A stretch of 64,000 nucleotides of DNA. Origin: DASWZN01 sp963841635. GTDB taxonomy: Bacteria > Acidobacteriota > Terriglobia > Bryobacterales > Bryobacteraceae. The notes under the pieces are model-generated. The model had not been told where the DNA came from, did no database searches, and saw only the letters and a list, made by a program, of their open reading frames with translations. The position numbers and the translations under genes were made by a program. This document shows, piece after piece, positions 9,220 to 17,266 of the stretch. Numbering within the stretch: position 1 is the stretch's first letter; every line of letters starts with the position of its first letter. Location of the stretch: NCBI GenBank assembly GCA_963841635.1, contig CAWJDO010000002.1:1302001-1366000 (forward strand), in the 5' to 3' direction.

Positions 9220-10527
9220 ATGGGCACCGCACCTCCTCCTCAGGTCAGATCGTTCAGCTGTCCCGGCTGCGGCGCGCCGGTCGTAATCCGCGGCTTCGCC
9301 ACCACGCTCAGCGTGGTCTGCGGGAACTGTCACTCCATCCTCGACGCGAAGGACCCCAGTTTCGCGGTGCTGCAGCGGTTCCAGGCGGCCCAGAGCATAC
9401 AGCCGCTCATTCCGCTCGGAACGCGCGGCAAGGTGCGCGGCGAGCCCTACGAAGCGATCGGCTTCCAGGTGCGCACCATCACAGTCGAGGAAGTGGATTA
9501 CAGCTGGGACGAATACCTGCTCTTCAACCCGTATAAGGGCTACCGTTACCTCACCCAGTATCAGGGTCACTGGAACGACGTCACCGTCTTGCGGGCGCTG
9601 CCTGAAGTGAACACCAGCGGCGCGCGGCCCGTCGCCAAGGTAAACGGCGAGACGTTCCGGCACTTCCAGACGTCGCACGCCCGCACCACGTATGTTCTGG
9701 GCGAATTCCCCTGGCAGGTAAGCGTCGGCGACGAGACGACGATCTGCGTCGATTTCGTCTCGCCGCCTCGAATGCTCTCCTCGGAAACGATCGGTTCGGA
9801 GACCACCTGGTCGCTCGGCGAGTACGTCAGCGGCAAGCAGGTGTGGCAGGCCTTCCAACTCCCGGGCAGCCCGCCCGCGCCCGTGGGAGTCTACGAAGAC
9901 CAGCCCTCGCCCTACGGTGGCAACCTCAAGGAAGTCTGGCTGGTATGCGCGCTCTTCCTGGCGGCGCTGGTGGGGCTGGCGCTGTTCTTCACCACCTTCG
10001 CGAGGAACGAAGACGTCTTCAGCGGGAGCTATCACTTCACGCCGCGGGCGGGAGGGGAGGCCTCCTTCGTCACGGACTATTTCGAGCTGAAAGGCCGCAC
10101 CTCGAACGTCGAGGTTTCGACTCGCACCGACCTGAGCAACAACTGGATCTACTTCAACTATGCGCTGATCAACGCCGATACCGGCCAGGCGTTCGACTTC
10201 GGGCGCGAGGTGAGTTACTACTTTGGGAGCGACAGCGACGGAGCCTGGACCGAGGGCGGCCAGAAGGATACCGCTGTGGTGCCGGCGGTTCCCTCGGGCC
10301 GCTACTATCTGCGCGTGGAGCCGGAGATGGACGCCAACGCCGCCACCGTTGGATACGACATCCAGGTGCGCCGCGACGTGCCGGTGATGAGTTACTACCT
10401 GATCGCGGCGCTGCTACTGCTGGTGCCGCCGGTGTTCCTGGCATTCCGTTCGATGGGTTTCGAGCAGACGCGCTGGCGCGAGAGCGACTACCCGCCCGCG
10501 GCATCGAGCGGTGGAGGTGACGACTGA
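9220..10527 (+). CDS. Membrane-anchored zinc-ribbon DUF4178 protein
   Basis: 435 residues. It starts with a zinc ribbon (CPGCGAPVV...CGNCHSILD, about 11-40) nearly identical in layout to the preceding protein, then DUF4178 (about 65-200), a membrane span (VWLVCALFLAALVGLALFF, about 240-258), an extracytoplasmic beta-rich domain and a second span near the C-terminus (YYLIAALLLLVPPVFLAF). It therefore looks like a paralogue of its upstream neighbour with an added exported domain. The gap to the preceding gene is 4 bases, and its stop overlaps the next start (TGATG). Confidence 0.85.
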   Translation: MGTAPPPQVRSFSCPGCGAPVVIRGFATTLSVVCGNCHSILDAKDPSFAVLQRFQAAQSIQPLIPLGTRGKVRGEPYEAIGFQVRTITVEEVDYSWDEYLLFNPYKGYRYLTQYQGHWNDVTVLRALPEVNTSGARPVAKVNGETFRHFQTSHARTTYVLGEFPWQVSVGDETTICVDFVSPPRMLSSETIGSETTWSLGEYVSGKQVWQAFQLPGSPPAPVGVYEDQPSPYGGNLKEVWLVCALFLAALVGLALFFTTFARNEDVFSGSYHFTPRAGGEASFVTDYFELKGRTSNVEVSTRTDLSNNWIYFNYALINADTGQAFDFGREVSYYFGSDSDGAWTEGGQKDTAVVPAVPSGRYYLRVEPEMDANAATVGYDIQVRRDVPVMSYYLIAALLLLVPPVFLAFRSMGFEQTRWRESDYPPAASSGGGDD

Positions 10528-10712
10528 TGCGACATCCCTTCTACCTGGTGTACGGCCTGGCGCTGCTCGGCCTGGTGACCATGGCCGAGTTTCGCGGCTG
10601 GAGCCTCACCAGCGTCAACGAGATGAAGGACGTTCCCAAGTCGATACGCGACAACCCCGGCGCGTACCGCTCGCACTACGCTTTCTACCCGCGGTATTTC
10701 GGGGGCAAGTGA
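10527..10712 (+). CDS. Small membrane protein of the SPFH/DUF4178 operon
   Basis: 61 residues with one N-terminal hydrophobic helix (FYLVYGLALLGLVTMAEF) and a polar tail rich in Tyr/Arg (YRSHYAFYPRYFGGK). Its start overlaps the upstream stop as TGATG, and the DUF350 gene begins 13 bases downstream, so it is translated as part of the operon. No family was recognised. Confidence 0.7.
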   Translation: MRHPFYLVYGLALLGLVTMAEFRGWSLTSVNEMKDVPKSIRDNPGAYRSHYAFYPRYFGGK

Positions 10713-10725
10713 CGGAGCCAATTCT

Positions 10726-10938
10726 ATGAACGATTTCCACCCCGGCTACATTCTCAACGCGGTGGTCTACGCCGCGCTCGGCATTCTGATCTTCGTGGCT
10801 GCCTTCGCGCTCATCGACCGGCTGACGCCCTACCACCTCTGGAACGAGATCGTCCACGAGCACAACACGGCGCTGGCGATCCTGATCGGGGCCATGTCGA
10901 TAGGCATGTGCGTCATCATCGCCGCTGCGATTCACTAA
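10726..10938 (+). CDS. DUF350 (UPF0719) membrane protein
   Basis: 70 residues with two hydrophobic helices (LNAVVYAALGILIFVAAFAL and ALAILIGAMSIGMCVIIAAA) joined by the conserved segment LWNEIVHEHNTALA. The length is about that of a single DUF350 unit. It closes the operon and is followed at once by a large repeat hairpin. Role unknown; the family travels with PspA/SPFH/DUF4178 genes. Confidence 0.85.
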   Translation: MNDFHPGYILNAVVYAALGILIFVAAFALIDRLTPYHLWNEIVHEHNTALAILIGAMSIGMCVIIAAAIH

Positions 10939-10939
10939 A

Positions 10940-11040
10940 GACACTGGCCACGAATGAACACGAATGAACACGAATAAAACGCTGCCGATTTTGCACCTTG
11001 TTCTATTCGTGTGCATTCGTGTTCATTCGTGGCCAGTGTC
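10940..11040. repeat. Interspersed repeat family A, copy 2 (full hairpin)
   Basis: Arms 10940-10975 and 11005-11040 are inverted copies of 36 bases with one mismatch, separated by a 29-base loop. Each arm has the core TGGCCACGAATGAACACGAA. It separates the DUF350 gene (stop at 10938) from the convergent TPR gene, whose last three codons and stop (Gly-His-Glu-stop) are supplied by the right arm. It may terminate transcription from both sides. Confidence 0.9.
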
Positions 11041-11979
11041 GTTGATTTGTTTTCGCACGTCCGCCGCGTCCGCCGCATGCGGCGACATCTCCAGATACTT
11101 TCGCCAGTGCTGGACTGCGCCCTCGCGGTCGCCCTTGGCCGCCAGCACCGAACCCAGCACCCGCTCCGTCAGCGGGATCTCATGGAAGGTGTCGAGCTCG
11201 ACGGCGCGCCGGGCGCTCTTCTCGGCGGCGTCCACGCGCTTGAGCGCAAGGTCGGCCGTGGCTTGGGAGACGTAGACGCCGGGAAAACCCGTGGCGTCCA
11301 ACTGGAGCGCACGTTCCGCCGCGGCCAGGGCATCCTGCATCCGGCCTTCGTCGGCCGCCAGGCGCGCCAGTTGCGCCCACGCCGGGGCGAATTTGGGGTC
11401 GGATCCAACGGCCCGTTCAAAGGCCTGCCGCGCCGGTTGAGGCTGCGACTCCTCGACCAGCACTTCGCCTAAGGCGCCCCATGCCGGCGCGTACTCCGGG
11501 TAGGCGGCGACGGCGCGCTCGAACTCCTTCTGGGCAGCCGCCCACTTCTTCCCGACCATGGCGGCGACGCCCTTCCCGAAAGCTTTTCTCGCGTCGTCTG
11601 GAGCGGCGAGCGTGGTGAGGGAGACGGTCGGATTGGCGTAACTGCCCGGCCGCTTCATCACAATGACGGCTCCGTTGCGCAGAATGGCCTCGTTTTTGCG
11701 GTAGCCGGACAGCCGTATCGTGACAGGGCAAGAGTCGGAGCGGAGATACGTCGGCATGACGTATTGGACCATGCCGTCGCCGAAGACCTCCTGGATGGCG
11801 CATTGGATGGGCGGGTCGGCGAGAATCTGGGGTGCGGTGGGAGGAGGAACTCCCTGATCTACAACGATTTGGGCCCGGTAGCTACTCATCTGGCCGAGAG
11901 CGGCGGAGGCCAGGAACAGAAGCGGAATGACGCGCAGGGCGAACTGTCTCACCGGCGGGAACAGTATAGCATGAGGCAA
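11023..11979 (-). CDS. Secreted TPR protein
   Basis: 318 residues. A signal peptide (VIPLLFLASAALGQ) is followed by about 110 residues of beta-rich sequence with two cysteines, then TPR repeats from about residue 130 to 310 (AWGALGEVLVEESQPQPARQ, AWAQLARLAADEGRMQDALA). The protein is probably exported and used for protein contacts. Its last residues, GHE, are encoded by repeat family A. A GTG at 11952 is an alternative start, and TATACT on the minus strand just upstream of that codon could be a -10 element. Confidence 0.8.
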   Translation of the reverse strand: MPHAILFPPVRQFALRVIPLLFLASAALGQMSSYRAQIVVDQGVPPPTAPQILADPPIQCAIQEVFGDGMVQYVMPTYLRSDSCPVTIRLSGYRKNEAILRNGAVIVMKRPGSYANPTVSLTTLAAPDDARKAFGKGVAAMVGKKWAAAQKEFERAVAAYPEYAPAWGALGEVLVEESQPQPARQAFERAVGSDPKFAPAWAQLARLAADEGRMQDALAAAERALQLDATGFPGVYVSQATADLALKRVDAAEKSARRAVELDTFHEIPLTERVLGSVLAAKGDREGAVQHWRKYLEMSPHAADAADVRKQINDTGHE

Positions 11980-11988
11980 AGATGGGGC

Positions 11989-12016
11989 TTGACTGGACCA
12001 GAATCATACGTATAAT
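11989..12016 (+). promoter_or_regulatory. Sigma-70-type promoter of the TetR/efflux operon
   Basis: TTGACT (11989-11994), a 16-base spacer and TATAAT (12011-12016). The -10 box overlaps the first arm of the operator palindrome, so binding of the TetR protein there should block RNA polymerase. Confidence 0.65.
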
Positions 12017-12051
12017 TGAATCGTACGAAGGTTTCAAACATACGTATGATT
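12002..12051. promoter_or_regulatory. Putative autoregulatory operator of the TetR gene
   Basis: AATCATACGTAT (12002-12013) and its perfect inverted copy ATACGTATGATT (12040-12051) flank a further palindrome, TCGTACGA (12021-12028). Each outer arm contains the self-complementary core ATACGTAT. The first arm covers the -10 box and the last covers the ATG at 12046. This layout fits repression of the operon by its first gene product. Confidence 0.65.
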
Positions 12052-12711
12052 GAGACAGTCAGGGCCACCAGCACAAAAGACCGCATCCTCGACACCGCTG
12101 AGCGCCTTTTTGCCGAGAAGGGCTTCGCCCAAACCTCCCTCCGCGACATCACCGCCGACGCCGGCGTCAACCTGGCTGCGGTCAACTACCATTTCCAGTC
12201 GAAGGACCACTTGATCGCCTCGGTGTTCGAGCGGCGCATCGGGCCACTCAACGAACAGCGGCTTGCGATGCTCGACCAGGCCGAAGAAGGGGCGGCCGGC
12301 GGCGCCGTGCCAGTAGAGGTCCTGCTGCGGGCCATGCTCGGGCCGATGCTTCGAATGGCCGGTACGCCCGAGGGCGCGTCTTTCGCGAACCTGATCGGGC
12401 GCGCGCACACAGAGCCGGGCGACATATTCGAGCACCTGTTCTCGGGGCAATTTGCGCCCACCGCCGTCCGGTTCATGTCCGCGGCCCGCCGTTCGCTGCC
12501 CGATCTTCCCGAGGTCGAGCTGCTGTGGAGGATTGTGTTCGCCATCGGCGCCATGAGCCACGCGATCGCCGGCCAGCGCCACATCAAGGTCGTCTCGGGC
12601 GGCCTGTGCGACACCAGCGATGTGGATGGCATGCTCGACCGCCTTATCACGTTTGTCGCCGCCGGCTGCCGCGCGCCGGTGATTTCCAGAACGAAAGGAG
12701 AACCGGCGTGA
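12046..12711 (+). CDS. TetR-family repressor of the efflux operon
   Basis: 221 residues. The N-terminal helix-turn-helix domain (KDRILDTAERLFAEKGFAQT then LRDITADAGVNLAAVNYHF, about 8-55) is typical TetR; the C-terminal ligand domain resembles CecR-type regulators. The ATG at 12046 lies inside the operator palindrome; a TTG 10 codons upstream is in frame but would put the start on the -10 box. The stop overlaps the GTG of the TolC gene. In E. coli, CecR controls ybhGFSR, and the same gene order of regulator and exporter is seen here. Confidence 0.9.
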   Translation: MIETVRATSTKDRILDTAERLFAEKGFAQTSLRDITADAGVNLAAVNYHFQSKDHLIASVFERRIGPLNEQRLAMLDQAEEGAAGGAVPVEVLLRAMLGPMLRMAGTPEGASFANLIGRAHTEPGDIFEHLFSGQFAPTAVRFMSAARRSLPDLPEVELLWRIVFAIGAMSHAIAGQRHIKVVSGGLCDTSDVDGMLDRLITFVAAGCRAPVISRTKGEPA

Positions 12712-14066
12712 AACCTGGCACTGCCCGTGCTGGTAACAGCTGTATGCGGAAACCCGCCCTCTTGATTCTCGCAACGCTGGCCGCCACGGCCGCGGCCCAG
12801 ACCCCGCTGAGGCTGAGCATGAAACAGGCCGTGGACCTGGCCCTTTCGCCGGACGGCAACGCCAAGGTGCAACTGGCGGGCGAAAGCATCCGCCAGGCTC
12901 AGATGCGGTCCGCGGAATCGCGCGCGGCGCTGCTGCCGGACCTGGAGTCCTACGTCTCCGACCGGAACCAGACGCAGAACCTCGCCGCCCTGGGCGTCAG
13001 CGTCCACATCCCGATCCCCGGCTTTACGTTTCCCACGTTCGTCGGTCCCTTCACCACGTTTGACGCGCGTGTGCAGGCCACCCAGACGGTCTTCGACTTC
13101 AGCTCGATCCGGAAATTCCAGGCGGCCCGCACGGGGATACGCGCCGCGCAGGCCGACAGCGATAGCGCGCGCGACCAGGTCAGCGCGCAGGTGGCGTCAC
13201 TCTACATGATGGCGCTGGCGGAGCAGGCCCACGTCGAGGCCGCCCAGGCCAATGTCGAACTGGCCGCCGCCACCGCCAAGCTGGCGGAAGACCGCAAACA
13301 GGCCGGAACCGGCATTCCCATCGAGGTCACACGCTCCCAGGTCGAACTGGCCAACGAGCGACAGCTGCTGCTGGTTGCCCAAAACGATCTGCGCGCGGCA
13401 CGGCTGCAGTTGCTACGCGCGGTGGGGCTGAAGCTGGATACGGAGTTCGAGCTGGCGGACAAACTCGGCTACCAGCCCGTCGCGGAACCGGCGGTGGCGG
13501 ATGCCGTAGAAAAAGCCCTGGCCTCGCGCCCGGACTGGAAGGCCCAGAAGACCCGAGAGGAAAACGCGCGCCTCAGTTACAGCGGCGTGAAGTTCGAGCG
13601 CCTGCCAACGCTGACGGGCTTCGGCGACTACGGCGCCATCGGCACCGGCATGAACGCCGCCTTGCCGACGCGCACGGTTGGCGTACAGCTCCGCGTCCCC
13701 ATCTTCGATGGCGGCCGCCGCGACGCGCGACGCGCCGAGAGTTCCTCCCAGCTTCGCCAGGCGCAGATCCAGACCCGCGACCTCCGCCAGCAGCTCGAGC
13801 TCGAGATCCGTCTCGCCTTCGACAGCCTGCACTCGGCTGAAGACGAGCTGAAGGTCGCCACCGAAGGACTGGACCAATCCGAACGCGAGGTGGCCCAGGC
13901 GCAGCGGCGCTACGCGGCGGGCGTGGCCAACAGCCTGGAGCCGGTTGACGCCCAGGCCCGTCTGGCGCGGGCGCGCGACAACCGCATTTCCGCGCTGCTC
14001 GCCTACAACATCGCACGCATCAACCTGGCCCAGGCCATGGGCGCCATCCGGCAGTTCATTCAATAA
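12708..14066 (+). CDS. TolC-like outer membrane efflux protein
   Basis: 452 residues. Two outer membrane efflux protein repeats with long coiled-coil helices are visible (for example the Ala/Gln-rich stretch around residues 130-230 and again 350-430), after an N-terminal hydrophobic segment (ALLILATLAATAAAQ). The GTG start overlaps the regulator stop and has AGGAG 7 bases upstream; an ATG at 12744 is in frame but has no ribosome site. It would form the outer membrane channel of the exporter encoded downstream. Confidence 0.9.
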   Translation: MKPGTARAGNSCMRKPALLILATLAATAAAQTPLRLSMKQAVDLALSPDGNAKVQLAGESIRQAQMRSAESRAALLPDLESYVSDRNQTQNLAALGVSVHIPIPGFTFPTFVGPFTTFDARVQATQTVFDFSSIRKFQAARTGIRAAQADSDSARDQVSAQVASLYMMALAEQAHVEAAQANVELAAATAKLAEDRKQAGTGIPIEVTRSQVELANERQLLLVAQNDLRAARLQLLRAVGLKLDTEFELADKLGYQPVAEPAVADAVEKALASRPDWKAQKTREENARLSYSGVKFERLPTLTGFGDYGAIGTGMNAALPTRTVGVQLRVPIFDGGRRDARRAESSSQLRQAQIQTRDLRQQLELEIRLAFDSLHSAEDELKVATEGLDQSEREVAQAQRRYAAGVANSLEPVDAQARLARARDNRISALLAYNIARINLAQAMGAIRQFIQ

Positions 14067-14077
14067 GGAGTCAGGCC

Positions 14078-15259
14078 ATGAACAAGAAGCTCATCCTCGT
14101 TATCGCACTCGTCGTCGTTGCCGCCGTGGTGGTGATTGGCAGCCGCTCCTGGTTCCACCGCGGAGATGGCCGCTCCATCCGCGTGTCGGGCAACATCGAG
14201 CTCACCGAGGTCAACATCTCTTTCAAAATCCCGGGCAAGCTGATCGAGCGCCGCGTGGACGAAGGGGACCGCGTGACGGCAGGCATGCTGCTGGCGCGTC
14301 TCGACAAAGACCAATTGGTGGGCCAGAGCGAACGGGCGCGCGGCGGCGTCGCCTCGGCGGAATCTCAACTGGCGCAGCAGACCACCGCCATCGATTTCCA
14401 GGCGGAGTCGCTGGAGGGGCAGATCCAGCAGCGGGCAGCGGAGGTGAGAGCGGCCGAGGCGCGCCTGGCGGCGCTGGTGGCCGGCTCGCGCGTGCAGGAG
14501 AAGCAGCAGGCGCAGTCGTCGGTCGATCGCGCCCAGACCGAATACGACCGCGCCACGGCCGACTGGAAGCGCGCACAGACCCTGATCAAGAACGAAGACA
14601 TCTCGGCGGCCGATTTCGATCAGTACCGCACCCGCTACGAGACCGCCGATGCCCAAATGAAGACGGCCAGGGAGCAACTCGCGCTGGTGCTCGAAGGTCC
14701 ACGCAAGGAGGACATCGACGCCAGCCGCGCCCAACTGGCGCAGGCCCAGGCCGTGTTGCGCCTGGCCGAAGCGCAGCGGATCGAGCTGAAGCGTCAGCGT
14801 CAGCAACTAGTCCAGCGCGCAGCCGACGTGGTCCAGCGCAAGGCCGACCTGTCCGTCGTCCAGACCCAGCTTGATGACACCGAGGCCACCTCGCCCATTG
14901 GAGGCGTGGTGCTGGTCAAATCGGCCGAGGTGGGCGAGGTGGTCGCGGCGGGCACCGCCGTGCTCACCGTCGGCGACGTCGATCATCCCTGGGTGCGCGC
15001 CTACATAAGCGAGAGCGACAAAGGCCGCGTGAAGCTCGGCGACAAGGTCAACGTTACCACCGATTCCTATCCCGGCAAGATCTACCCCGGTCGCGTCTCG
15101 TTCATTTCGTCGGAAGCCGAGTTCACTCCCAAGCAGATTCAGACCGCCGAAGAGCGCGCCAAGCTGGTCTACCGGGTCAAGATCACGGTGGACAATCCCA
15201 AAGGAGAGCTGAACTCCAACATGCCCGCCGACGCGGAAATTCTGTTGGGCGGGGAGTAG
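14078..15259 (+). CDS. HlyD/YbhG-like membrane fusion protein
   Basis: 393 residues. One N-terminal membrane anchor (ILVIALVVVAAVVVIGS), a split biotinyl-lipoyl domain (ISFKIPGKLIERRVDEGDRV near 47-66 and IGGVVLVKSAEVGEVVAAGT near 270-290) and a long coiled coil between them that is unusually Gln/Arg-rich. AAGGAG stands 10 bases before the ATG. It should link the inner membrane ABC transporter to the TolC-like channel. The downstream ATPase gene is separated by 139 bases that hold repeats of both main families. Confidence 0.9.
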   Translation: MNKKLILVIALVVVAAVVVIGSRSWFHRGDGRSIRVSGNIELTEVNISFKIPGKLIERRVDEGDRVTAGMLLARLDKDQLVGQSERARGGVASAESQLAQQTTAIDFQAESLEGQIQQRAAEVRAAEARLAALVAGSRVQEKQQAQSSVDRAQTEYDRATADWKRAQTLIKNEDISAADFDQYRTRYETADAQMKTAREQLALVLEGPRKEDIDASRAQLAQAQAVLRLAEAQRIELKRQRQQLVQRAADVVQRKADLSVVQTQLDDTEATSPIGGVVLVKSAEVGEVVAAGTAVLTVGDVDHPWVRAYISESDKGRVKLGDKVNVTTDSYPGKIYPGRVSFISSEAEFTPKQIQTAEERAKLVYRVKITVDNPKGELNSNMPADAEILLGGE

Positions 15260-15262
15260 CCA

Positions 15263-15288
15263 CCGAGCCGCGACCGCGAGGGAGCGGA
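15263..15288 (+). repeat. Interspersed repeat family B, copy 1
   Basis: CCGAGCCGCGACCGCGAGGG followed by AGCGGA, four bases after the HlyD stop. Related sequences occur at 29808-29866, 33930-33959, 38826-38860, 41221-41365 and 44222-44258 in either orientation. Confidence 0.7.
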
Positions 15289-15300
15289 AAGCAAGAAGGC

Positions 15301-15378
15301 TGGCCACGAATGAACACGAATGAACACGAATCCAAAGTGAGTTTCTTATCCGTGTTCATTCGTGTCCATTCGTGGCCA
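15301..15378. repeat. Interspersed repeat family A, copy 3 (full hairpin)
   Basis: Arms 15301-15331 and 15348-15378 are inverted, nearly perfect copies (core TGGCCACGAATGAACACGAA) around a 16-base loop. Unusually, this copy is inside an operon, between the HlyD gene and the ABC ATPase genes, where it could lower or separate expression of the downstream half. Confidence 0.9.
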
Positions 15379-15398
15379 AATTTCTTCGGGAGTCTTTC

Positions 15399-16313
15399 AT
15401 GATTCGAGCAGCCAACCTGACCCGCAGCTTCGGCGCCATCACTGCGCTCGACCACCTCAACCTAGAGGTCGCACGCGGCGAGATCTTCTGCCTGGTCGGC
15501 CCGGACGGGGCGGGGAAGACCACCACGCTGCGCCTCATGTGCGGCCTGCTCGATGCGACCGAAGGCGAGGCCTGGGTGGCTGACCACAACGTGGCGCGCG
15601 AGCCCGACGCGGTGAAGGACCGCATCGGCTACATGGCCCAGCGCTTCGGCCTGTACGCGGACCTGACGGTCGCCGAAAACATGGCATTCTACGGCGACTT
15701 GTTCGGAGTGGTCGGCGCCGAGCGGGAAGCGCTGACCGCGCGCCTGCTCCGCATGACCCGCATGGAACCGTTCGGAGCGCGCCAGGCCGGGAAGCTTTCG
15801 GGCGGGATGAAACAGAAGCTGGCACTCATGTGCACGCTGCTGCACCATCCCGAAGTGCTCTTCCTCGACGAGCCGACCAACGGCGTGGACCCGGTCTCGC
15901 GGCGCGACTTCTGGGCCATTCTCTACCAGCTGGTCAAGGACGGAATGACGGTCTTCGTCACCACGGCGTATCTCGACGAAGCGGAGCGCGCCAACCGCGT
16001 AGGCCTGATCGATCGCGGCCGCCTGATCCGCTGCGACGCGCCCGCGGCCCTAAGGACCTCGCTGCCGGAGACCTGCTGGGAAGTGCGCGTGCGCGACCGT
16101 CGCGCCGCCCGCGACGTCCTGGCGCACACCGCGGGCGTGGTCAGCGCGGAGCCGGCGGGCGAGACGCTGCACGTATTCCTCGCTCCGGGGGCGACGCTCG
16201 ACGCCGTTGCCGGCCTGGGTGAGGCCGAGGTGCGCCGCATCGAGCCGTCGCTCGAAGACGTATTCATCGCCCTCATCCGCAAGGAAGAGGCGGGCAGGGA
16301 GGCGCGCTCATGA
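15399..16313 (+). CDS. ABC-2 exporter ATPase (first)
   Basis: 304 residues with Walker A GPDGAGKT (about 36-43), signature LSGGM (about 135-139) and Walker B VLFLDEPTNG. It corresponds to one half of E. coli YbhF, which is a single double-ATPase protein; here the halves are separate genes. GGGAG sits 6 bases before the chosen ATG; a GTG inside the repeat upstream is in frame but lacks support. Walker A has Asp where most have Asn (GPDGAGKT), also seen in YbhF relatives. The stop overlaps the next start (ATGA). Confidence 0.93.
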   Translation: MIRAANLTRSFGAITALDHLNLEVARGEIFCLVGPDGAGKTTTLRLMCGLLDATEGEAWVADHNVAREPDAVKDRIGYMAQRFGLYADLTVAENMAFYGDLFGVVGAEREALTARLLRMTRMEPFGARQAGKLSGGMKQKLALMCTLLHHPEVLFLDEPTNGVDPVSRRDFWAILYQLVKDGMTVFVTTAYLDEAERANRVGLIDRGRLIRCDAPAALRTSLPETCWEVRVRDRRAARDVLAHTAGVVSAEPAGETLHVFLAPGATLDAVAGLGEAEVRRIEPSLEDVFIALIRKEEAGREARS

Positions 16314-17266
16314 GCGGACCCGGCACGAACGGATTTTCGGTCGAAGCCCACGACCTGGTCAAGCGCTTCGGCAGCTTCGTGGCCGTCGATCGTGTCTCGC
16401 TCGCGGTGCGCCGCGGCGAGATCTTCGGGTTCCTGGGCCCCAACGGCGCCGGCAAATCGACCACCATCCGCATCCTGTGCGGGCTGCTCACTCCGACGGA
16501 GGGCACGGCGCGCGTGGGCGGCTTCGACGTGGCCACGGAGTCGGAATCCATCAAGCGCTCCATCGGTTACATGTCGCAGAAATTCTCGCTGTACGACGAT
16601 CTCGAAGTCGGCGAGAACATCGATTTCTTCAGCGGCATCTACGGCGTTCCGGAAGATCGCCGCGCCGAGCGCCGCGACTATGTGCTCCGGATGGCCGGCC
16701 TCGAAGAGCGCCGCCACACCATGACGCGCCTGCTCGCGGGCGGATGGAAGCAGCGCCTCGCGCTCGGATGCGCCATCCTGCACGAGCCGCCCATTCTGTT
16801 CCTCGACGAGCCGACCTCCGGCGTCGATCCCATCGCGCGCCGCGATTTCTGGGAGCTGATCTACCAGCTCTCCGAAGCGGGCCATACCATCTTCGTCTCG
16901 ACGCACTACATGGACGAGGCCGAGTATTGCCATCGCATGGCCCTGATGTATGCGGGCAAGATCGTCGCCCTCGGCTCGCCTGCGGAATTGAAGAGCTCCC
17001 TCACCGGGCACCACCTGCTGGCCCTGGAAACATCCGACGTGCTGGGCACCATGAAAGCGCTCGACGGCTTCGACGGCGTGCGCGACGCGGCGGTTTTCGG
17101 CGGCGGGCTGCACGTGACCGTCGATGACGCGGCGGCCGCCGGTCCGAAGATCCGCGAACGGCTGGCGTCGCTGTCCATCGAAGTGCGCCTTCTGGAATCC
17201 ATCGAGCCCTCGATGGAAGACGTCTTCGTGGCCATGATCGAGCAGGAAGAACGGAGGGCCGCATGA
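16310..17266 (+). CDS. ABC-2 exporter ATPase (second)
   Basis: 318 residues with Walker A GPNGAGKS (about 43-50) and Walker B ILFLDEPTSG. The signature region reads LLAGGWKQ in place of the usual LSGGMKQ: Ala-Gly-Gly-Trp, a deviation that also marks the second half of YbhF-like double ATPases. It probably pairs with the preceding ATPase so that the transporter has two different nucleotide-binding sites. It overlaps its neighbours by 4 bases on both sides. Confidence 0.93.
   Translation: MSGPGTNGFSVEAHDLVKRFGSFVAVDRVSLAVRRGEIFGFLGPNGAGKSTTIRILCGLLTPTEGTARVGGFDVATESESIKRSIGYMSQKFSLYDDLEVGENIDFFSGIYGVPEDRRAERRDYVLRMAGLEERRHTMTRLLAGGWKQRLALGCAILHEPPILFLDEPTSGVDPIARRDFWELIYQLSEAGHTIFVSTHYMDEAEYCHRMALMYAGKIVALGSPAELKSSLTGHHLLALETSDVLGTMKALDGFDGVRDAAVFGGGLHVTVDDAAAAGPKIRERLASLSIEVRLLESIEPSMEDVFVAMIEQEERRAA

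Noticed and set aside
10940..15378. CRISPR array from the regular CACGAAT repeats
   Set aside because: Units are only about 11 bases and directly abut, with inverted arms and no unique spacers or cas genes.
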